This document shows positions 57,281-64,000 of a stretch of DNA of 64,000 bases, piece by piece. The DNA lies in the NCBI GenBank assembly GCA_037893225.1, contig JAZGUH010000371.1, forward strand, positions 372,001 to 436,000, given 5' to 3'. The notes beneath the pieces were generated by a model. It was not told where the DNA came from. It did no database searches and saw nothing but the letters and a program-made list of their open reading frames with translations. The DNA comes from Hippasteria phrygiana. Taxonomy: Eukaryota > Echinodermata > Asteroidea > Valvatida > Goniasteridae. The number at the start of each line of letters is the position of its first letter. Positions within the stretch are counted from its first letter, which is position 1. Made by a program: the position numbers and the translations under genes.

Positions 57281-57392
57281 AGTGGGGTGGGATATGATTC
57301 TCCCAGCTGAGGCCTGTGCCTTCCCCCCCCCCCCCCCCCAATAGAGATTGTGGTAGTTAACAATAAAGTTAAGCAATTTTTGTATCCCCTTG
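57281..57392. repeat. Direct repeat with poly-C core, copy 1
   Basis: Shares GATTCTCCCAGCTGAGGCCT, poly-C and ACAATAAAGTTAAGC with 57607-57752. Confidence 0.7.
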
Positions 57393-57606
57393 ATGGGCCC
57401 CTTCAAAAATTTGGGCCAAAGTGTCACTCCAGCAGCTATACACAACAACTTTAACACGGTAAAACAATAACACTTTGAAACTGTTCAGTCATCACTGCAT
57501 GCAAAACTGTAAACCTTAAAAACTTAATATACTTAAACCATAATAACGGCATGAATGATTAATTTAGACAACTGCTAAACTTTCACAGTAATTACATACA
57601 GTGGCC

Positions 57607-57752
57607 CAAGTGGGTCGGGCTGGATACGATTCTCCCAGCTGAGGCCTATGGCTGCCACGCCCCCCCCCCCCCCCCCCCCAAAAGAAAAAAAAAGAAAACT
57701 GGAGATTATAGTAGTTCACAATAAAGTTAAGCCAATTTTATTATCACCTTAA
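57607..57752. repeat. Direct repeat with poly-C core, copy 2
   Basis: Second copy of the unit at 57281, about 326 bp downstream, with an A-rich insert after the poly-C run. Confidence 0.7.
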
Positions 57753-58959
57753 ATTGTCACTCCCAAACAAAAAGTTATGCAATTCAATTGTCAACCCCCC
57801 CCCCCTCTCTGCAAATTGGGCCCTAATTACACTGCTGATTACATGGATAAATGGCAGATTGCATTTTGCTGCATATTTTTTTAAACAAGATATCATTACA
57901 ATTTAGTAACATGGTTCTTTTTGGTATAACAAAATTCCTGTGAACTAACGCAGTCATGCTTTTCAACTATTACACTGGGGCACGTATAGGTAACTGGTCC
58001 GACATATAATTGGATTGCTGGCATACTGTCCTTACAATTATTCTTTTTGCTTTTAACAAGTCCGTTATTTGCTGCATGGAAGAGAATTATTGATTTAAAA
58101 AAAAAAAAGATTACCAGATCAACATGTATGTGGTCAATTAAATACCTGTATGTGTGATTGTGCAGTGTAAAGCACGTTCTGCAGTGCAAATTTGTACATG
58201 TACATAATGTGCACATTTTACAGCAAATGATTTTATTTAGATTTTAAATGACTAAACTTTCATTAAACCCCCCCCCCCCCCCCCCCCCCCCCCAAATTAC
58301 ACCTTCACAGCAGTAATAGTTTTGTCTTTTTGTTAAACAGATGAACACATACAGAACTTGTACACTGTGTTCAAGTAATAATTTAACTGCTTAATATAAA
58401 GGTGAGAATTATTGCATAAAAAGAGGAATGTTTTAATGCGTCATAGTGTCTCTACCAAAGAAAATTAAGGAAACTGCATTTCTTTTTCTGGTACAGCTAT
58501 AGTACATGTGTAAATACCTACAGTGCTGAATGCAAATACAATCATATTTTGGAATTTGTTTAATCATTCTGAAAAAGAAACAAGAACCAATCTTTCCAAA
58601 CTTAGCACACATAACTATGTTTCCAAATGTTTTCCTTGCCAAATATCTAGCTAACTGGGCACACGGTCACCCATGTTCTGGAAAATCAGGAAATTTGGGT
58701 GACTTGTCTAATCCCCAAACACACTTCTGTCCAGGACTACATAATTATGCTCTCATGAGGGGAGCAACCAGTGGCACAAATTTGGCATTCAGGGACATTT
58801 GTTGTATTTCTTTGTAGATACTTGGTGAGGATGGAAGGCAGGGGGTGTTGAAAATACGAAGCGAGATTTCTAGTAAGACTATTTCAATATCGGGAGTTGA
58901 TGTTGTTAAGAGGGGTTGGGGTTTACATACTAACATTGAAATTCACATCTTCTTAAATG
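57753..58959. other. Intergenic, no gene supported
   Basis: Includes poly-C at 57797-57808 and 58267-58293 and an A run at 58098-58108. No conserved frame. Confidence 0.4.
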
Positions 58960-58961
58960 TA

Positions 58962-59199
58962 CAGCTCTAGAAAAAAATATTGGACTACCAACACTTTTAT
59001 CACATGCAAGTGTCACTCTACGCGTACTTGTCTTTATGATGCACAAGGCTGTAGTTTCTTCCAGGCATGTCTCGGTATTGAAAGAAAACTAAAAATGGCA
59101 AAATCACATAAAATCACGGTGTTTTGTAATAGTTTTAGACGATGTTTGATCAATATGGATACTGTTTAGTTAGTGGTCCAATATTTTTTTCCAGAGCTG
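58962..59199. mobile_element. Tc1/mariner-type MITE, 238 bp
   Basis: The termini are CAGCTCTAGAAAAAAATATT at 58962 and AATATTTTTTTCCAGAGCTG ending at 59199, with TA on each side. The CAGCTCTGGAAAAA-type terminus is characteristic of a widespread Tc1-like family. No transposase remains. Confidence 0.85.
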
Positions 59200-59621
59200 T
59201 ATTTTTGGAGTATTTGAATTTGGTCAAAGTGTCTGCACAATTTGCTTGTATGAAAAAGCAATGTGTCACTTCCCCTCAGGAGGGCTTTTCTCCCAAACTT
59301 CTTGTGTATTGGGATCTTCCAAAGTAATAATCTATAATTTCCAGTTTTAAAAAGCCAAATCTACCTGAACGGGTCGCGTAGGGAGGTTTCAAAAATTATG
59401 GCGATTTGTTGACATGGATGACCCTACGACCAGCTACACACAATGCAATGATAATGTAGAAAAGACTGGATCAAAGCTAGTGATTTGTTCCAAATTGTTT
59501 AATTATGATACCTGCATACATATTGTTTTTCACATCAATTAAAGCTCATCATTCCCTCTGATAATGGCAATACAGAAACTTTCAATGTGACACATCTTGA
59601 TCATTTTCGAGAGAAGTTTGC

Positions 59622-62600
59622 CTAGACAATATCCATTTTGAGGTAGCCTGAATCCAATATATTGGACAGTTCACAGCGAAGTTCATTGTATGATGTGTAT
59701 GTTGATGGCAAGATAAGAGTTGGACCACATGTGTGCGCAATAGGACATCTTCCTGCCCCCTTCTTGACTGCATTGAATTCAACAAACAGTGAGTCAAAAC
59801 ATAACATTTCTGCACCTGTGCAGTGTCGGATGAACTTTCTCAGGGTTGGAGGGTCCAGACTCCGAATGAATTGTTTGAGGTACCCAAGGGCTTGTTCCTG
59901 CTTCATGTTGGTTGGTGTGGCTTTGATCCCCCTGATGAATTTCCTTGGTGTTGGCTTGGTCGCTTCATACAATGTCAAAATTGTCTGGATTGATGGGAGT
60001 AGAAGTTGTAGAGTGTCACGCGAGGTAGATGCCATTGCATCCAGAGCATACTTGGGTACTTGAATCAATTCCTTATGAGCAGCATTAATGAGAGTTTCTC
60101 TCATATTGTCTGCTGAGGGTACAGTGTGGCAGTCGGCTCTGCTGAGGATGTCAAGTAGATCATCTTGATCATCCTCGCTCATTTCTCCACAAAGAGCTTT
60201 GTTGATGATTTCTGCATCTAGGGGAGAAACAAATGCCTTGTAGGATTCAATAAGCATGTGAGGTGAAACCGCATGTTCCCCATGGACAAGAGCTGTAACA
60301 AATGCCGGAGAAAGGCGGGTTGGGAACAACCGCAGGTCGTTGTATCCTTTTGATAGAATGCGGCCGACAGCAGACCACTCATCCAATCCAAACTCTGGGT
60401 AGATGGCTGGTACCCTCTCAGTCTCACCAGATGCACTTGTGAGATAGAATTCAGCCCAAAATGCAGTGTATGTTTCTCGTGATACGCCAGATGCGTCTGC
60501 CCCAACTTCGTCTTGAAAACTGAACAGCAAGGGAATGTTTAGGATGTCGGTGTTCATGAATAAATGTATCATATCATGAAGAATGTTACCCCTGTGTACT
60601 GTAATTACATGTGGGGCTCCCGGTTGAGTTGGCGAGCGAGGTGGTAGAGTTGGCGAGCGAGGTGGTGGAGTTGGCGAGCGAGGTGGTGGAGTTGGCGAGC
60701 GAGGCGGTGGAGTTGGCGAGCGAGGCGGTGGAGTTGGCGAGCGAGGCGGTGGAGTTGGCGAGCGAGGCGGTGGAGTTGGCGAGCGAGGCGATGGAGTTGT
60801 CGAGCGAGGGGATGGAGTTGGCGAGTGAGGTGGTGGAGTTGTTGAATGAGGTGGCAGAGTTGGCGAGTGCAATGCTGGAGTTTGCAGGGGAGTTTGCAAG
60901 GCTGCCACTGCTGCTGATGGGGCACTTAATACGGCTGTGTATGGGCATGACTCGGTTGATTTAGGTGACCTTGGCCTTATGGGTAGAGGTAGACTTCTTG
61001 ACCTTGCCTTGAGTGATAACCTTGGTGGACATAGTGATCTTGATCGCCTTGGTGACCCCACCTGACTAGGCATTCCAATGACCGACATAAATGTTTCATC
61101 ACAGGCTGTGAGAGCTGGATCCAAATCATTTATTTCAAAATGACATAGAACATCAGCAGACTCTCCTACATGAGAAGTCATCTCAGTTGTAGGTATCCCA
61201 CTAGCACAAGTAGTCAGCTGTATCTTGGGGTCCGTGACATTGGACAATATGGCATTAGGATCCACTGCTGGTAAGTACTCATCTTCATCATCAAAGTCTT
61301 GTATTATGATTCCTTGCAATTCAGAGCTTGCAAGTGATAAAGGAATAGATGCTACCTCTGCCTGTTGGTCATCGTTACTTTCATTTTGGTTGGAGGTCGT
61401 ATGTTTCATTGTTTTGGCCTTTTTTACAGGTCTGTTCTCTTCATGTGCAGATGTCTCTCCCAATACATCAAATGCTGATGTGGTTTCAAGATAAAATCTC
61501 AAAATTCCAGCTGGCTTTACCTGCTTGTACATGTCTCCAACTGTCATCCCAGATACTCCTTGGATTTGACAGTTGCTAAAATCTATTAGGCTACAGTTAC
61601 AGTCATTGAGCTTCAGACCTTTCTTAGAGGTTCCATCTCTAAAAAACAGAGTTATTACTTCTTGGAGTAGGACCTCCATCCTTTAGCACATCAATTTTCC
61701 TGGAACCTCCTCCTCTTGATTCCTTGACCAATCGTCCATTGTGGTACCATCCAATCTGGACACGTCTCCTTTCCCTCGGAGCTCCTTTCCCTTCAATCTC
61801 CTTTGTATTTCCTTGCCCACATGGTTGTGATGTAGATGCTGTAGGGTTATCAGCGTTAGTCAGTCCAGTGTCTTTTTTGAGACGTTCAAGAAGACTTTGT
61901 CTCCTTGTTCTCATAGCTGAACCAAGTTGTGATGTCTTGCCTAAGTTGCCTGCTGGTTGAAATTGTTTTTCGCAAAATCGTTTTAGTGCAATTCGGTCTC
62001 CCAACTTTAAGACAAACTTTAAGACATGTGCAAGCTGTGACAACTCAGCATCCATACAACAGACTATTTTACAATCAACCTGCAAAAAAAAAAAAATTGT
62101 CACACTTCATCAACATCTATTTACATACATGTACATTATAAAGCCCATGCCCTTTCAACTTCAATTTTAAAGTTAATCTGTTGTTTTTGAATCAGGGGGG
62201 TTGGGGTTGGGAGAATAGGGTTGGTAGTACATTTCAACTGTTATGGGTCCAGAAGAAAATTTGAAAAGGGAAGGAGGGGGATGTGGGGTGGGGGATGAGG
62301 GGGGGGGGGGGGGGAGGGGGGTGGAGAACTTAAACAACATTAAAGTGTTTGACGTTAAGATCTTAAATATGATATATAGCCAAAAATTTCATTATGGGCA
62401 TCATCATAAATGCATACAGTGATAAAAATATAGCTTTATTCCAAATTATGTTAATTTGTTATCTGTTCATTGACATTTTCGGAATGTTACGTGGGATTTG
62501 TTAAATGATTTTAAAGTTGATAGTTTTAGCCAGTCTTTAATATTTTTGTAAAATAATTGGGGGGGGGGGGGGGGGGCAGGGAGGAGGCAGGCGGGAGGCA

Positions 62601-62976
62601 GGGGGAGGCAGGGGAGGCAGGGGGGAGGGGGAGGCAGAGGGAGGCAGAGGGAGGCAGCGGGAGGCAGGGGAGGCAAGGGGAGGCAAGGGGGAGGCAATTA
62701 AGGGGGAGGCAATTAAGGGGGTGGGGCAGGGAGGCAGGGGCAGGGCGGGGGCGGGGAGCACAGGGCAATTAAGGGTACTCTGAATGAGTGTTGAGTTACT
62801 TGCAAAAATGAACTCGGACATGGAGAATTCCTCACCTTCTCATCTTTTAGGTATTCAATGGTTGGATCTTCCACTCCCTGCTGTTTCAGAAATTCTTCCA
62901 TCACTCTTGTTAATCTGCAAGTAGAAGAGTAAAGTGTATCTTTGTCACAGTCTTCTGTGAAGGGAACTGTCTTCAT
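59622..62976 (-). CDS. HECT-domain E3 ubiquitin-ligase-like protein, multi-copy family type, with a frame break
   Basis: Exon 1 (62836-62976, 47 codons, ATG at 62976) encodes a small helical N-terminus (VMEEFLKQQGVEDPTIEYLK). Exon 2 starts at 62079 after a TTTTTTGCAG acceptor and continues in phase (CCMDAELSQLAHVLKFVLKL, GDRIALKRFC). A basic region and a QIGWYHNGRLVKESRGGGSR block follow. The frame then shifts by one base at about 61640-61680; the downstream frame (61679-59622, 685 codons) continues the same domain (EVLLQEVITLFFRDGTSKKG). It has a Ser/Pro-rich linker with seven-residue repeats and a C-terminal HECT domain (about residues 365-685 of that frame) with EVGADASGVSRE and the catalytic cysteine in AHTCGPTLILP. 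HECT enzymes pass ubiquitin through this Cys. The overall plan matches large families annotated in fish as G2/M-phase-specific E3-like. It is convergent with the integrase gene. Confidence 0.8.
60620..60875 (-). repeat. 21-bp coding repeat encoding a proline-rich heptad
   Basis: About ten copies of a unit encoding SPTPPPR and variants (SPTLPPR, STTPSPR). It forms a flexible linker before the HECT domain. All frames stay open because the period is 21 bp, which creates misleading antisense frames (VELASEV repeats). Confidence 0.9.
62103..62835. other. Intron 1 of the HECT gene, purine-rich satellite-like stretch
   Basis: Contains poly-G at 62300-62318 and 62561-62576, then about 190 bp (62577-62765) of GGGAGGCA-type repeats on the plus strand. 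No exon is apparent. Confidence 0.6.
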
Positions 62977-64000
62977 AATTGCTGTCTATTCATGCAGACA
63001 AATCATACAGGTATACAGAAAAGCCATAGGGGATCAGTAAGGTAAGGGGATTAGTTAGTACAATTGCATGTACTTTGCTCCTTGCAAGGCTGAAACAGAC
63101 ATGAAGGTATCAACATTTAGGAAACACAAAATTTTTGACAATGTAAAACAGGTAAGTCATCTGATTGAGGAAAGTACATGCATAAGGGGCAAAGGTTTTT
63201 TGGTAGCACTTAGTTTGTAGTTTTAACTCAGAAAAACATTATGGCCTGTGGTGTTATAAGGTAGCTGGGTTTTCCTCATTAATACTAAAGCATTTGGGCT
63301 TTGCGTGCTCCTGAAAAAACATGTCATGGGATGACATGAATACATGTAGGACAGCTCAGTTAAGTTTCCGTCTTATTTCATGTTCTCTGCAGCAACTCAA
63401 GGGAGTAATTGCAGAATTGTAGTTAACGTTAATGCAAATGTTTCTATATTTATGAGCCAAAGCATGATGTCATCACTGCCATAGTGGTGTCTCCATGTAG
63501 AGTGGGGGCATGCATGGGGAGGGGGAAGGGGGGGGGGGGGGGGAGGAAGGGGGGGGGGGGGGGGGGTTATGTACATAACTAATTCCATTCAGCTTCATCG
63601 GGAAAATCCCCCCCCCCGCTCCCGTAACCAGAACACAATGAAGAAAAACAAACACAATCAAAACCAATCAAGATTCTGAGGAAAAAACATTTAGAATTGT
63701 ATAAACACATGGCACAAAAAAGTTTGTTAGTAAAATTGGTGAAAATTGAGTTATAGTGAACACTATGTACAGTGTCAGATGTACCACACATGATGCACAG
63801 TACGTTATGCCCGGTTGAACACAAAGTAACAATCCCGACACTTACTAATGAATCTGCCCCTGGTAGGCCCTAGTGATGAGATCCCCGACCCCTAATCAAG
63901 TTATTACCCCCCATATTTTTTTCTATTTCATATTTTAAATAATTGTTTTCCAAATTGAGCACATTGCGCAAATTGCTACTTTGGGCTCAACGTGGCAAAG
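62977..64000. other. Upstream flank of the HECT gene; repeats, no gene
   Basis: Includes the right member of the direct repeat pair (63325-63510), poly-G at 63528-63543 and 63550-63566, and poly-C at 63610-63617. No exon of the P450 N-terminus was recognised on the minus strand. Confidence 0.4.
63325..63510 (+). repeat. Dispersed repeat, right member of a direct pair
   Basis: Partner of 43915-44140, in the same orientation. Shared words include ATGAATACATGTAxGACAGCT, AAGGGAG, TTTATGAGCCAAAGCATGA and GGTGTCTCCAT. Confidence 0.45.

Noticed and set aside
60611..60964. Plus-strand VELASEV-repeat frame and other-frame LANSTASLANS repeats
   Set aside because: Shadows of the 21-bp coding repeat of the HECT gene.

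Overview
The window is animal nuclear DNA: split genes with GT..AG introns, a tRNA-derived SINE, LINE and LTR retrotransposons, and a high density of short inverted-repeat elements (MITEs). A CR1/L2-like LINE with a 2A-type motif, TTAA-flanked MITEs, an arginine-kinase-like phosphagen kinase, a solute-binding-protein-like membrane protein and an integrase-core/HECT gene pair together suggest an invertebrate deuterostome. An echinoderm seems most likely to me; a hemichordate or cephalochordate is possible. The species cannot be fixed from the sequence. Very long poly-G and poly-C tracts, often inside MITEs, are a striking feature of this genome.

Layout, left to right. 1.4-10.5 kb (minus strand): a split gene for a single-pass membrane protein with an extracellular domain resembling bacterial family-3 solute-binding proteins. 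Its introns are full of MITEs. 11.5-13.4 kb: MITEs and pogo/Tigger-like debris. 13.6-17.0 kb: a decayed CR1-like LINE with a 2A motif in front of its endonuclease. 17-31 kb: gene-poor, with hAT-like, TTAA-type and other MITEs, a THAP-carrying Kolobok-like transposon remnant, and a perfect 140-bp direct duplication. 31.7-34.1 kb: a phosphagen kinase whose whole coding region lies in one exon. 35.7-43.7 kb (minus): the C-terminal five exons of a CYP2-like cytochrome P450. 44.3-45.1 kb: a 20-bp minisatellite. 45.2-54.9 kb (plus): an integrase-core (DDE) transposase-like gene, cut by a 7.6-kb Gypsy retrotransposon (45303-52920). 59.6-63.0 kb (minus): a HECT-type ubiquitin-ligase-like gene convergent with the integrase gene.

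How the parts relate. The integrase and HECT genes look like partners of one large, multi-copy mobile unit: they converge, and I recall similar proteins being abundant in fish and invertebrate deuterostomes. The P450 gene lacks its N-terminal exons on the side facing this unit, so the unit may have landed in a P450 intron. The Gypsy then landed inside the integrase reading frame very recently, since its two 827-bp LTRs differ at only one position by eye. That Gypsy also carries an extra two-finger C2H2 zinc-finger ORF and an unusually high density of a GAGGC motif.

Many coding remnants (LINE, THAP, Gypsy, HECT) carry one-base frame breaks. Some may be assembly errors rather than biology. All calls are from reading the sequence; no database search was possible.
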